From Promethearchaeota archaeon (GTDB taxonomy: Archaea; Asgardarchaeota; Lokiarchaeia; Sigyniarchaeales; SOKP01), in assembly GCA_019894715.1 (NCBI GenBank), contig JAGXOA010000192.1:1-51840 (forward strand): a stretch of DNA of 51,840 bases. Reading direction: 5' to 3'. A program made the position numbers and the translations under genes. Below the pieces are notes generated by a model that was given only the letters and a program-made list of their open reading frames with translations, did no database searches and had not been told where the DNA came from. Of this stretch, positions 35,350 through 43,794 are shown piece by piece; position 1 is the stretch's first letter; the number at the start of each line of letters is the position of its first letter.

Positions 35350-36204
35350 TTATTTATGTTCCAAAATTAATTTTAATTTCTTATTATTTCCCCAAAATGC
35401 CATTGGTTCATACTTAGGGTATGGATAATAACCTAGATTTAGATTAATTTTTTTTTTTTTTTTTTTTAAATAATCTTCTACGATTTTTCTTATTGATATT
35501 GGTTCACCACTACATAAATTAATAATCCCATTTATTCGATTCTGAAGAGCTATTTTTACAATATAACTACCTACATCTTCTACAGGTAAATAATCTCTTA
35601 GTTGTTCTCCTTCTGACATGTTAAAGATCTCTTCTTTCTTCTCTAAAGCTCTATCTAATTGAGGAAAAAGAGAATTAGGATTTTGTCCTTGTCCATACAT
35701 ATAAAATAATCTAATCCATTTAAGATCAAAATTATAGATCTTATTTAATTGCTCAATCGACTTCCTTAGTGTATCTTTTGCTAATCCATAAATTGTAATT
35801 GGATTAGTTGATAAGTCTTCTGACAAACAACCTTCGATTAATCCATATTCTAAGCATGTTCCAATGACAGAAATATCCTTCAATCCATTTTCAATCAAAT
35901 TCTTAATAAAAAAATAGTTTGTTATCAAATTTTTTTCAAAATGATATAATTTATTATAGTTTGGTAATCCCTGCCAAGCTAAATGAATTAATATATTTGG
36001 ATTCTTGAAAAATTTGAAAAAATTATCAATTTTTTGATTTAGATCACATTGAATATACTCAATTTTTTGATCCCAATTAAAATCTTTAATAATATCGTTA
36101 TTTTCAATTCCAGCTGCAATAATATTGATATCTTTAATCTTAACCAATTCATTTATTACATATTTTCCAATAAATCCTGTTGCACCTGTTACTAAAATAT
36201 TCAT
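35350..36204 (-). CDS. SDR nucleotide-sugar reductase/epimerase with an internal 20-base A-run
   Basis: A 284-residue extended SDR. VTGATGFIGKYVINEL is the NAD motif, GTCLEYGLIEG the Ser/Thr position and YGLAK the catalytic Tyr/Lys. LFYMYGQGQNP, then RDYLPVEDVG, belong to the substrate domain. It most resembles NAD-dependent reductases that finish CDP- or dTDP-deoxysugars (CDP-abequose synthase or RmlD-like). It may therefore complete the CDP-sugar made by the cassette at 37492-41123. Near the C terminus a run of 20 A (20 T on the plus strand, 35448-35467) encodes a poly-lysine stretch. Insertion or loss of one base there would change the last 25 residues. It is divergent from the sugar O-methyltransferase gene. 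Confidence 0.75.
   Translation of the reverse strand: MNILVTGATGFIGKYVINELVKIKDINIIAAGIENNDIIKDFNWDQKIEYIQCDLNQKIDNFFKFFKNPNILIHLAWQGLPNYNKLYHFEKNLITNYFFIKNLIENGLKDISVIGTCLEYGLIEGCLSEDLSTNPITIYGLAKDTLRKSIEQLNKIYNFDLKWIRLFYMYGQGQNPNSLFPQLDRALEKKEEIFNMSEGEQLRDYLPVEDVGSYIVKIALQNRINGIINLCSGEPISIRKIVEDYLKKKKKKINLNLGYYPYPKYEPMAFWGNNKKLKLILEHK
35448..35467 (-). repeat. 20-base homopolymer inside a coding region
   Basis: An uninterrupted run of 20 T on the plus strand is read as A20 in the mRNA of the SDR gene, coding for six Lys residues. This is the longest homopolymer in the window and is in a coding region, which makes it a candidate slippage site or an assembly weak point. Confidence 0.8.
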
Positions 36205-36342
36205 TTTTAAAAATCACTATCTCCAAAGTTAATTTCTTGATAATTATATTGAAAATAAATATTTATTTGTTGGGGTTCTTATATTCTCTCATTTATTATA
36301 TCTAAAAATTTATATTCTTTTTTTTCTTCAATTTTTCATACA

Positions 36343-36357
36343 AATATATATATAAAT
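36343..36357 (+). promoter_or_regulatory. TATA-like promoter of the sugar O-methyltransferase gene
   Basis: AATATATATATAAAT lies about 35-49 bases before the ATG at 36392 in the divergent 187-base gap. It is a good archaeal TATA-box match and the only such alternation in this gap. No Shine-Dalgarno sequence is present before the start. Confidence 0.4.
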
Positions 36358-36391
36358 ACTATTAAATTAGAATTTTTGAGTAAATACTAAA

Positions 36392-37447
36392 ATGTATATA
36401 AAACCCTCTGGAAAGGAAGAATATAATCAATTAAATAAAATGAAACAAGAATTTATGAATTCAAGAAAAGATTTACTACCAAGTAATTATTGGATTTTAG
36501 TAAATGAGAAAAATATTTCTCAATTAAAACAGCATGGATATAAAAATTTTAAAAGAACTCTTGCACTTAATTATTATACTTGGATTATTAGATCAATTAA
36601 AGTCTGGGAAGATGATCAAATGAAATTTTTATTATCTAACATTTCAAAATTATCAATAATAAAAAATCTAATTTGTGCTTTTGTCTCTAATTTTACAAAT
36701 AAATTCATCAAATCATTTTTAAAAAGATATCTTTATAATTTTTTAGTATTTATGTTGTGGAGTTACACTAAAAAATTAGATAAAGATAATCTACTGAAAA
36801 GAATTAATGAACCAATTGAGGGGAATCCTCCAAGAATATATAAGAAAAAGAAAATAATTTCACAGGATTTATCTAATTCAATTTTAGAATATTATTCTAT
36901 AACAGAAAACCTTGATAAAAAGGAAATTAAATCTATAATGGAATTAGGGGCCGGTTATGGTAGAACTGCTTTTGTATTTTTAAAATTAATGCCTGGAATA
37001 AAATATATTATTATTGATATACCCCCAGCATTATATGTTGCTGAAAGATATCTCTCCAATCAATTTAGTGAAAAAAAAGTTTTCAAATTCAGAAGTTTTA
37101 AAAATTATCTTGAAATAAAAGAAGAATTCGAACAAGCAGATATAGCGTTTTTCCTTCCCTCCCAACTGGAATTACTACCTCCAAAAATTTCAAACTTATT
37201 TATTAATATCTCTTCTTTTCATGAAATGCGTCCAAATCAAATTCAATATTACTTTGATTGTATTGATAGATTGATAACTAAATTAATCTATATTAAGCAA
37301 TGGAAAGTCTCAGAAAACTATTATGATAAACTTACTATAAAAGAAAAAGATTATCCAATAAAAGATAATTGGAAAAAAAGATTTTGGAGAGAATGCAAAG
37401 TAAAAACACAATTTTTTGAATCTTTATTAGAAATAGAGAATAAATAG
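36392..37447 (+). CDS. putative sugar O-methyltransferase (TIGR04371-like)
   Basis: A 351-residue protein recognisable as the putative sugar O-methyltransferase family. The N-terminal helical part has the SNYW(I/L) element, here LPSNYWILVNEKNI, and the LNYYTW element. It is followed by SIMELGAGYGRTAFVFLKLM as the S-adenosylmethionine site and YIIIDIPPALYVAERYLS. The late ISSFHEMRPNQI segment is also typical. It sits alone on the plus strand between two minus-strand operons. Proteins of this family occur in polysaccharide and capsule clusters. Sugar and position unknown. Confidence 0.8.
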   Translation: MYIKPSGKEEYNQLNKMKQEFMNSRKDLLPSNYWILVNEKNISQLKQHGYKNFKRTLALNYYTWIIRSIKVWEDDQMKFLLSNISKLSIIKNLICAFVSNFTNKFIKSFLKRYLYNFLVFMLWSYTKKLDKDNLLKRINEPIEGNPPRIYKKKKIISQDLSNSILEYYSITENLDKKEIKSIMELGAGYGRTAFVFLKLMPGIKYIIIDIPPALYVAERYLSNQFSEKKVFKFRSFKNYLEIKEEFEQADIAFFLPSQLELLPPKISNLFINISSFHEMRPNQIQYYFDCIDRLITKLIYIKQWKVSENYYDKLTIKEKDYPIKDNWKKRFWRECKVKTQFFESLLEIENK

Positions 37448-37491
37448 TTATACTATTAGCTCTAATTTTAAGGATTTTAAACATTCTAAAT

Positions 37492-38718
37492 TTAAATTAT
37501 GATCAATTTGGGAATAGGAATTATAAATTTACAATTCCATTCTACTACATAATCTAATTGATCTATTATCTCCTTTTTAATATTCCATGGTAATATTAAA
37601 ATATAATCTGGTTTAGACTCTTTAATTTTATCTTCTTTGTATATTGGAATATGGCTTCCGGGCAAAAATTTTTCTTGTTTAAAAGGTGATAGATCAACAA
37701 CAAACTTAACTAAATCATTTCTAATTCCACAATAATTTAATAAAGTATTTCCCTTAGCTGCAGCACCATATGCAATTACTTTCTTTCCTTCATGTTTTTT
37801 ATCAATTAAAAATTGTATCAGATCGTATTTTATTTTATTAATTCTATCTTGGAATCCCATATAATGTTCTAATTTATTTATTTTAATTGAATTCTCATAA
37901 TTCAATAAATTAGTAACATTTTTAGATATATTATTTTTGTTATCATTTTTATGACGAGCATAGATTCTTAGTGAACCACCATGAGTTTCTATTTCATCTA
38001 CATCAAAAATTTCTAAGCCATGTTTTTTGAAAATTAATTTCACTGTAAAAAATGAAAAATAAGAAAAATGTTCGTGATAAATTGTATCAAATTGATTATA
38101 TTGAATTAATTTTGCTAAGTGTGGAAATTCCATTGTAATAATTCCATTTTGGTTTAATAATATTTTTAATCCTCTTACAAAATCATTTACATTTGGTACA
38201 TGAGCCAAAACATTATTTCCAATAATTAAATCTGGTTTTCTATTATTATGTACTAATTCATTAGCAAGATTAGTTCCAAAATAGTCTTCTATTACTTCAA
38301 TACCTTTTTGCTTGGTAACCGCAGCTGTGTTTGATGATGGTTCAATACCTAAACATGGAATCTTTTGTTCTTTAAAATATTGAAGTAAATATCCATCATT
38401 ACAAGCAATTTCGATAACAAGTGAGTTATTATCTAATTTAAATCTTTTAATTGCCATATCAACATAATTTTTAGAATGCTTTAACCAAATTTTTGAAAAT
38501 GAGGAAAAATATGCATATTTTTCATTAAAAATTTCATCAGATTTTTTATATTCATCAATTTGTACTAAAAAACAATAATCACATACATATAGCTTAAGTG
38601 GAAAAAATACTTCTGGTTTATTAAGTTCTTCGAAGGTTAATATGGAATTTGAAAGAGGTGAACTACCAAGATTAACAAATTCAAAAAATAATTCTTTTTC
38701 ACAAAATCGGCATATCAT
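37492..38718 (-). CDS. nucleotide-sugar C-methyltransferase (TylCIII-like)
   Basis: A 408-residue three-part protein. The N-terminal zinc domain has CRFC (3-6) and CDYC with the NLGSSPLSN motif. The central methyltransferase carries VIEIACNDGYLLQYFKEQ and GIEPSSNTAAV. A C-terminal Methyltransf_14 domain has YGAAAKGNTLLNYCG and PIPKL at the end. The same architecture is seen in sugar C-3 methyltransferases such as TylC3 and TcaB9, and in enzymes for branched sugars like yersiniose. Its ATG overlaps the stop of the 3,5-epimerase gene by four bases (ATGA), so the two are co-translated. With rfbF and rfbG upstream, the substrate is probably a CDP-4-keto-6-deoxyhexose. Confidence 0.85.
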   Translation of the reverse strand: MICRFCEKELFFEFVNLGSSPLSNSILTFEELNKPEVFFPLKLYVCDYCFLVQIDEYKKSDEIFNEKYAYFSSFSKIWLKHSKNYVDMAIKRFKLDNNSLVIEIACNDGYLLQYFKEQKIPCLGIEPSSNTAAVTKQKGIEVIEDYFGTNLANELVHNNRKPDLIIGNNVLAHVPNVNDFVRGLKILLNQNGIITMEFPHLAKLIQYNQFDTIYHEHFSYFSFFTVKLIFKKHGLEIFDVDEIETHGGSLRIYARHKNDNKNNISKNVTNLLNYENSIKINKLEHYMGFQDRINKIKYDLIQFLIDKKHEGKKVIAYGAAAKGNTLLNYCGIRNDLVKFVVDLSPFKQEKFLPGSHIPIYKEDKIKESKPDYILILPWNIKKEIIDQLDYVVEWNCKFIIPIPKLIII

Positions 38719-39269
38719 AATTCTAATCCTCTAAAATTATTATCTAAATATTTGTAATTGTTATCTTTTTCTGAGATTTGAGTAATATTCAATGGCCATT
38801 TTATTTTAAATTTAGGATCATTACAATTAACACCTTCTTCATAATTTGGACTATAAAATTCTGTATGTAGATAAAGGAGTTCGGAATTTTCTTCTAAAGT
38901 TTGAAATCCATGGGCAAAACCTTCAGGAATATAAATCATTTTTAAATTATCTGAAGAAAGAATTTCTCCATGCCATTTTAAAAAAGTTTTTGAAACTTTT
39001 CTTAAATCTACTGCAACATCATAAACAGAACCTTTAATACATCTTACCATCTTAATTTCTGATTTAGGGGGATATTGAAAATGCATTCCTCTTATTGATC
39101 CTTTCTTTTTCGTTTTTGAGAGATTTATTTGAACAATTTCTTTGGTATGATAAATTTTTCTCAGTTCTTCCTTACAAAAAATCCTAGTAAAACAACCTCT
39201 TTCATCATTAAATGATTTTAGATTTATTATGTATAGATTCTTTATTTTAGTCTCAGTAAATATCATCAT
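38715..39269 (-). CDS. dTDP-4-dehydrorhamnose 3,5-epimerase-family (RmlC-like) enzyme
   Basis: A cupin epimerase of about 184 residues. The frame opens further upstream at 39332, but the ATG at 39269 is chosen for three reasons: it follows the rfbG stop by four bases, has GGA upstream, and starts where RmlC proteins start. INLKSFNDERGCF and RGMHFQYPP (catalytic His) are the expected motifs. SVYDVAVDLR, PEGFAHGFQ and LLYLHTEFYSP (catalytic Tyr) complete the set. It would epimerise C3 and/or C5 of the CDP-4-keto-6-deoxyglucose made by RfbG before C-methylation. The usual dTDP-glucose genes (rmlA, rmlB) are absent from the window. Confidence 0.85.
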   Translation of the reverse strand: MMIFTETKIKNLYIINLKSFNDERGCFTRIFCKEELRKIYHTKEIVQINLSKTKKKGSIRGMHFQYPPKSEIKMVRCIKGSVYDVAVDLRKVSKTFLKWHGEILSSDNLKMIYIPEGFAHGFQTLEENSELLYLHTEFYSPNYEEGVNCNDPKFKIKWPLNITQISEKDNNYKYLDNNFRGLEL

Positions 39270-39273
39270 TTTT

Positions 39274-40350
39274 TTATTCCTTAATTTTATTAATATATTC
39301 CTTAATTTGCCGCACATCAAAATCATAATCAATTTTCGATTCTTTATACCAGTTACATGTCATTTTAATAGCTTCTTTAAATGATAATTTAGGTTCCCAA
39401 TTTAAATATTTTTTAGCTTTATCTATATTTAATAATAAGTTATTTGTCTCATGAAGGTGAATTTCGCTTCCTTTCTTAATTAGGTGAGAATCCTTACCCA
39501 TATATTGAAAAATATTTTCAACTAACTCTTCAACATTATATATCTCATCCATTTTAGGCCCAAAATTCCAACAACTTGAATATTGATTATTTCCATTCAT
39601 CATTTTCATTGCTAAAACTAGAATTCCACGTAATGGCTCTAATACATATTGCCATGGTCTAACCGAAAATGGATTTCTGATTAGAATTTTTTCATTATTA
39701 TTTATTGATCTCAATATATCTGGTACTAATCTCTCTATTTGCCAATCACCACCACCAATGACATTTCCAAATCTCACAGAAGATATTTTTTTTTCATCAT
39801 TATTATTAACATTGTTAAAAAAAGAATTTCGATAGGCAGAAGTTATTAATTCAGAACATGCCTTACTAGAACTATATGGATCATAACCTCCTAAACGATC
39901 ATCCTCACAATATCCACAATCTAATTCTAAATTTTGATATACTTTATCTGTTGTGAGATTAATTAGAATTTTAGCATTATTTGACTTTCTAAAGATTTCT
40001 AATATATTAATAGTGCCTCCAACATTTATTTCATAAGTTTCTTTTGGAATAGAATATGATTTTCTTACAATTGGTTGTGCTGCTAAATGATAAATAATTT
40101 CTGGATTATATTTATTAAAAATTTTCTCCAAATTGGAATAATCTCTAATATCTCCTATAATACTTGTTATTCTATTCTCAAGATCTGTTTTTACAAAATT
40201 ATCATTAGGTGTCAAGGGAGGTAAAGCATATCCTATTATATTGGCACCCAATTCTTTTAAAAAAATAGTTAACCAAGATCCTATGAAACCTGTATGACCT
40301 GTAATTAAGACTTTTTTATCAACGAAAAAGTTATTAAATAATCTAATCAT
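39274..40350 (-). CDS. rfbG: CDP-glucose 4,6-dehydratase
   Basis: About 358 residues from the ATG at 40350. That start overlaps the rfbF stop in ATGA; an ATG at 40365 would extend it five codons into rfbF. VLITGHTGFIGSWLTIFL is the NAD motif with the Ser-Trp typical of RfbG. HLAAQPIVRKSY follows. NLTTDKVYQN is the dehydratase Thr-Asp-Lys motif of this subgroup, and YSSSKACSEL holds the catalytic Tyr/Lys. RFGNVIGGGDWQIERLVPD and RPWQYVLEPL confirm the family. It converts CDP-glucose to CDP-4-keto-6-deoxyglucose. Confidence 0.92.
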   Translation of the reverse strand: MIRLFNNFFVDKKVLITGHTGFIGSWLTIFLKELGANIIGYALPPLTPNDNFVKTDLENRITSIIGDIRDYSNLEKIFNKYNPEIIYHLAAQPIVRKSYSIPKETYEINVGGTINILEIFRKSNNAKILINLTTDKVYQNLELDCGYCEDDRLGGYDPYSSSKACSELITSAYRNSFFNNVNNNDEKKISSVRFGNVIGGGDWQIERLVPDILRSINNNEKILIRNPFSVRPWQYVLEPLRGILVLAMKMMNGNNQYSSCWNFGPKMDEIYNVEELVENIFQYMGKDSHLIKKGSEIHLHETNNLLLNIDKAKKYLNWEPKLSFKEAIKMTCNWYKESKIDYDFDVRQIKEYINKIKE

Positions 40351-41123
40351 TCCCAAATCTTCCAAAATGCTTTATTTGAATACCATAAATTATTAAGATA
40401 ATCAACATCACGTTCATGGTCCATGCATTCCCATGTTCCTTTATGTTTATATACCATCAGCTCTCCATTTTTTGTAATTTCTTCAAGAGGACCCTTTTCA
40501 AAATCACATTTTTCATCAACAGTTAATAAATCAAGAAATGAATTATTAAAGACCATAAATCCCCCATTTATTAATCCTACAGATGTTTGTGGTTTTTCCA
40601 TATAGGATATAACCTTTGAGTTTTTTTCAACCAATTCTCCAAAACGTGCTGGTGCATGAACTCCCGTAATGGTCATGGTCTTTCCATGATTTTTATGAAA
40701 GTCTACTAATTTTTTAATATTAATGTCAGCAATACCATCACCATATGTAAGCATATTTATTTCTGAATCAAGGTATTTCTCAACTTGTTTAATACGACTT
40801 CCTTTCAAAGAAATTAGTCCTGTATCTATAAGAGTTACTTTCCAATTCTCTTTTTTATTTCTATCAAAAAATTCTATTGTTTTGTCTGAAAGATTAATGC
40901 TAAAATCATTATTCTTAAATTCAAAATTGTAAAAATAATCCTTGATAATATCTCCTTTCACTCCTAAGCATATAATAAAATCATTATATCCGTAATATGA
41001 ATATAATTTCAAAATATGCCATAAAATAGGTTTTCCTCCAACCTTAACCATAGGTTTTGGAATTAATTCTGTTAATCTACCTAATCTAGTCCCCCATCCT
41101 CCTGCAAGTATTATGACTTTCAT
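40347..41123 (-). CDS. rfbF: glucose-1-phosphate cytidylyltransferase
   Basis: A 258-residue nucleotidyltransferase. MKVIILAGGWGTRLGRLTE is the NTP-binding loop and LIPKPMVKVGGKPILWHI the conserved Lys/Pro segment. The RfbF hallmarks NMLTYGDGIADI, then GVHAPARFGEL, are clear. GGFMVFNNSFLDLL and GPLEEITKNGELMVYKHKGTWECMD close the active site. It makes CDP-glucose from CTP and glucose 1-phosphate. It is the first gene of a four-gene operon with rfbG, the 3,5-epimerase and the C-methyltransferase. Intergenic gaps are four bases or overlaps, so expression is coupled. Confidence 0.93.
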   Translation of the reverse strand: MKVIILAGGWGTRLGRLTELIPKPMVKVGGKPILWHILKLYSYYGYNDFIICLGVKGDIIKDYFYNFEFKNNDFSINLSDKTIEFFDRNKKENWKVTLIDTGLISLKGSRIKQVEKYLDSEINMLTYGDGIADINIKKLVDFHKNHGKTMTITGVHAPARFGELVEKNSKVISYMEKPQTSVGLINGGFMVFNNSFLDLLTVDEKCDFEKGPLEEITKNGELMVYKHKGTWECMDHERDVDYLNNLWYSNKAFWKIWE

Positions 41124-41343
41124 TATAAACTAATATACTCAATTCTTATGCATAATAAATATATTTCAAAATTAATAAATAAAATTAAAATGATCAATAA
41201 TGAAAAATAATGAATTGAATTGCCAAAATTCCAATTCTTTTTTTTTCGTAGTAAAATTATTTTTTTATTATTATTTTTATAGAATATATTTTAGTTATGT
41301 ATAAAAAAAGAATAGTTCTAAATTAATCTAAAGATCTCAAAAT

Positions 41344-41356
41344 TTTTTATATTTAG
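41344..41356 (+). promoter_or_regulatory. TATA-like promoter of the glycosyltransferase gene
   Basis: TTTTTTATATTTA lies 26-38 bases before the ATG at 41382, in a divergent 258-base gap that otherwise shows only AT-rich DNA. Spacing is that of an archaeal TATA box for a short-leader transcript. Confidence 0.38.
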
Positions 41357-41381
41357 ACTATTCAAAACAATTGACATTTTT

Positions 41382-42365
41382 ATGACAGAAATTATTTTGA
41401 GTATATGTATACCAACATACAATAGAAGTCCCATTATTTACAAAACATTAGACCATCTTATAAAATGTAAGAGAAATGATATAGAAATTGTTGTAAGCGA
41501 TAATGCATCTCCTGATGATACCGAAATTAGAATAAAATCTATTGAAGATCCACGAGTAAAATATTTTAAAAATCAAGTAAATTATGGTATTGACATGAAT
41601 ATTCTAAAATGCGTGGAAAGAGCTAAAGGTGAGTTCATTTACTTTATCACAGATGAAGATATTATTAATTTAGAACTAATTCCTTGGATAATAAATTTAA
41701 TAAAAAATATAAAAGAATTAAACCTTATAATTGGTTCAGTATTAGATAAACGTAATGGTTTAAATAATGTTGTTTCTAAATTTAAGGATCGAACTTTTAA
41801 TCCTGGCCCTCACGCAATACTAAATCTCTTTTTCAGGGAAGGATATTTGGCAGGAATCATAATAAGAAGAGGGGCGCTAAATGTTAGTGAAGCAGAGAGA
41901 TATAATGGCTGTATTTATATACATCAGGTATTAATGCTACAAGCAATGAAAACAGGATATGCTATGACAAGTTCAAAAATATTTTGTTATATTCCTGATA
42001 ATAAATTAATTTCTGAAATTTATATGTTAAAGGATTATTGTATTGATAAACCATTTTACTCTCCTTTAGGTACATTTTCTCAATTAGAAGATAGACAAAA
42101 AATTATCAATGAGATTCTTGGAGAATATCCAAAAATCCAATTATTTTTAAAGAATAGAGAATATAAAAAATGGGCAGAAATACTAGCAAGAACTATTTTT
42201 ATTTCACCCAAGAATTTTATTGTTGAGATTTATCAAATATTAAAAATTTTAAGAAAAAATAAAGAAATTGTAAAAACACATATCTTTATCATAGAATTTT
42301 TAAGAAAAGTTAAAAATTATCTAACATCAAAAAATTACTGGTTTACAAAAATTTTCCGAATTTGA
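41382..42365 (+). CDS. family 2 glycosyltransferase
   Basis: A 327-residue GT-A enzyme. LSICIPTYNRSPII opens the fold, IVVSDNASPDDTEIRI is the nucleotide segment, and YFITDEDIIN gives the metal-binding acidic motif in an Asp-Glu-Asp form. The C-terminal half (from about 170) lacks other known domains and ends in basic residues. It resembles the abequosyltransferase/RfbV-like group that transfers dideoxy- or deoxysugars, which fits the CDP-deoxysugar operon it is divergent from. That link is inference. The gene is the only plus-strand one between 37447 and 49865. Confidence 0.8.
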   Translation: MTEIILSICIPTYNRSPIIYKTLDHLIKCKRNDIEIVVSDNASPDDTEIRIKSIEDPRVKYFKNQVNYGIDMNILKCVERAKGEFIYFITDEDIINLELIPWIINLIKNIKELNLIIGSVLDKRNGLNNVVSKFKDRTFNPGPHAILNLFFREGYLAGIIIRRGALNVSEAERYNGCIYIHQVLMLQAMKTGYAMTSSKIFCYIPDNKLISEIYMLKDYCIDKPFYSPLGTFSQLEDRQKIINEILGEYPKIQLFLKNREYKKWAEILARTIFISPKNFIVEIYQILKILRKNKEIVKTHIFIIEFLRKVKNYLTSKNYWFTKIFRI

Positions 42366-42530
42366 TAGATAATCTCTAATTTTGAAATATTTTGATTATT
42401 ATTCTGCTTTCTCTATTATATTCAACAATATAATTACTTAAAATAATGTCTTTTATTAATTTGTCAAGTATTCAATAAATATCTGAAATCTAAATAATTA
42501 AATTATATTTATTATACTATAAGGAGGAAA
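42366..42530. other. convergent intergenic region
   Basis: 165 bases of AT-rich DNA between the 3' ends of a plus-strand glycosyltransferase and a minus-strand FkbM gene. T-rich tracts on both strands could end transcription from either side. No gene or hairpin of note. Confidence 0.4.
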
Positions 42531-43496
42531 TTATTTTTTACAATACATCATATACTCTGAATATGAATAAATCTTTGTAAATCCAATTTCTTTTAGTAAT
42601 TCTATAATATAATTTGAATTTCGTTTTTCGTCAACATAATGCGTTTCTAGAATTATACCTTCTCGTATCTTATCACTTAAACCTTTTTCTATTATATTTT
42701 CTAAGATAGAATATTCACTGCCCTCACAATCTAATTTTAAAATATCAATTGGTTCTTTTAGAATTTCATCAAGAGGAAAAATTGTTGCAGAAATCCTTTT
42801 TCCTTTTTTTTTATCTTTTTCAGTTAAATGCATACTAGAACTTGAAATGTGAGGCACTACATAGAAATCTGTTTTCATTCTTTCTTTTCCAACGCCAAAA
42901 TTATTTGCAATTAATTTTTCTTCTAATTTATTTTGCTTTATATTATATTCTAATAATTGATAAATTAATCTATTAATTTCATAGACATATACTTTTTTTG
43001 CTCCTTTAGAAATAAAATATATTGCAGTATCTCCTACATATCCTCCTATATCCATAACAATTTTATTTTTAAAATTATATTTTCCATAAACATCTAAGAT
43101 AAAAATTTCATATATTAACCCTATACCTTCAATAAAATTACTATAATTAATAAATACCCCATTAATGTTTAATTGAATACCTTGATTCGTTGTCTTAAGT
43201 TGATAATTTGCATCAAATATTTTAATACATCTTTCGAGGGCAAATAATGATTTTTTCGTACAATCTTTAAAAATAAAACCACTATTAAATATTATGTTTG
43301 ATTTTTTTTGTATATTGAAATAAATTAAAAAGATATTAATCCAATTTTTAATTTCTTTCTCCCACCAAGGAAATTTAGTAAAAAAATTGGAAACCTTTAG
43401 CAACTTTTTCTTAAATTCAGAATTTCTAAGACCTAGTATTTTATTCAATTTATCTGAAAAGATTAAGGATAAAATCTTTTTTAATAATTTACGCAT
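42531..43496 (-). CDS. FkbM-family methyltransferase
   Basis: A 321-residue protein. The first 130 residues are a variable basic region with hydrophobic stretches. KIVMDIGGYVGDTAIYFISKG is the S-adenosylmethionine loop and VYVYEINRLIYQLLE the second acidic element. IDILKLDCEGSEYSILENI is the FkbM signature, here with Asp-Cys-Glu-Gly in place of the common Asp-Val/Ile-Glu-Gly. Following it, EGIILETHYVDE is normal for the family. Likely sugar O-methyltransferase. It stands alone on the minus strand with 298 bases of non-coding sequence upstream. Confidence 0.8.
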   Translation of the reverse strand: MRKLLKKILSLIFSDKLNKILGLRNSEFKKKLLKVSNFFTKFPWWEKEIKNWINIFLIYFNIQKKSNIIFNSGFIFKDCTKKSLFALERCIKIFDANYQLKTTNQGIQLNINGVFINYSNFIEGIGLIYEIFILDVYGKYNFKNKIVMDIGGYVGDTAIYFISKGAKKVYVYEINRLIYQLLEYNIKQNKLEEKLIANNFGVGKERMKTDFYVVPHISSSSMHLTEKDKKKGKRISATIFPLDEILKEPIDILKLDCEGSEYSILENIIEKGLSDKIREGIILETHYVDEKRNSNYIIELLKEIGFTKIYSYSEYMMYCKK

Positions 43497-43794
43497 TTAA
43501 TCTCTTTAATTTATGTTTAAACTTAAATTATACTATTGAAGTATTATTATTATTTTTTTCAGAGCAATTCTTTTTGATTTTTGTAAAATATTATAATGAA
43601 TGAAACTATCTTTTTCTGATTTATCTAATAACAATGAATTGCACTTTATAAGAATAATATAATTCATTAAAAAAGATTTTGGGATTTTTTTTTTAATTAT
43701 TTTAAAAATATTCAATATAATTACACTATGATTTTTTAAGATCTTTATGTTACCATAACAAGAAAACTAGATTGCTTAAGATATATTTTTAATT
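43497..43794. other. non-coding gap between two FkbM genes
   Basis: 298 bases, AT-rich. A 60-codon frame at 43533-43715 on the minus strand has no recognisable domain and a composition like background. No RNA, repeat or strong promoter was seen. Confidence 0.4.

Noticed and set aside
43533-43715. 60-codon minus-strand frame between two FkbM genes
   Set aside because: No domain, no ribosome binding site and background composition. It could be the remnant of a methyltransferase N terminus but nothing supports this.
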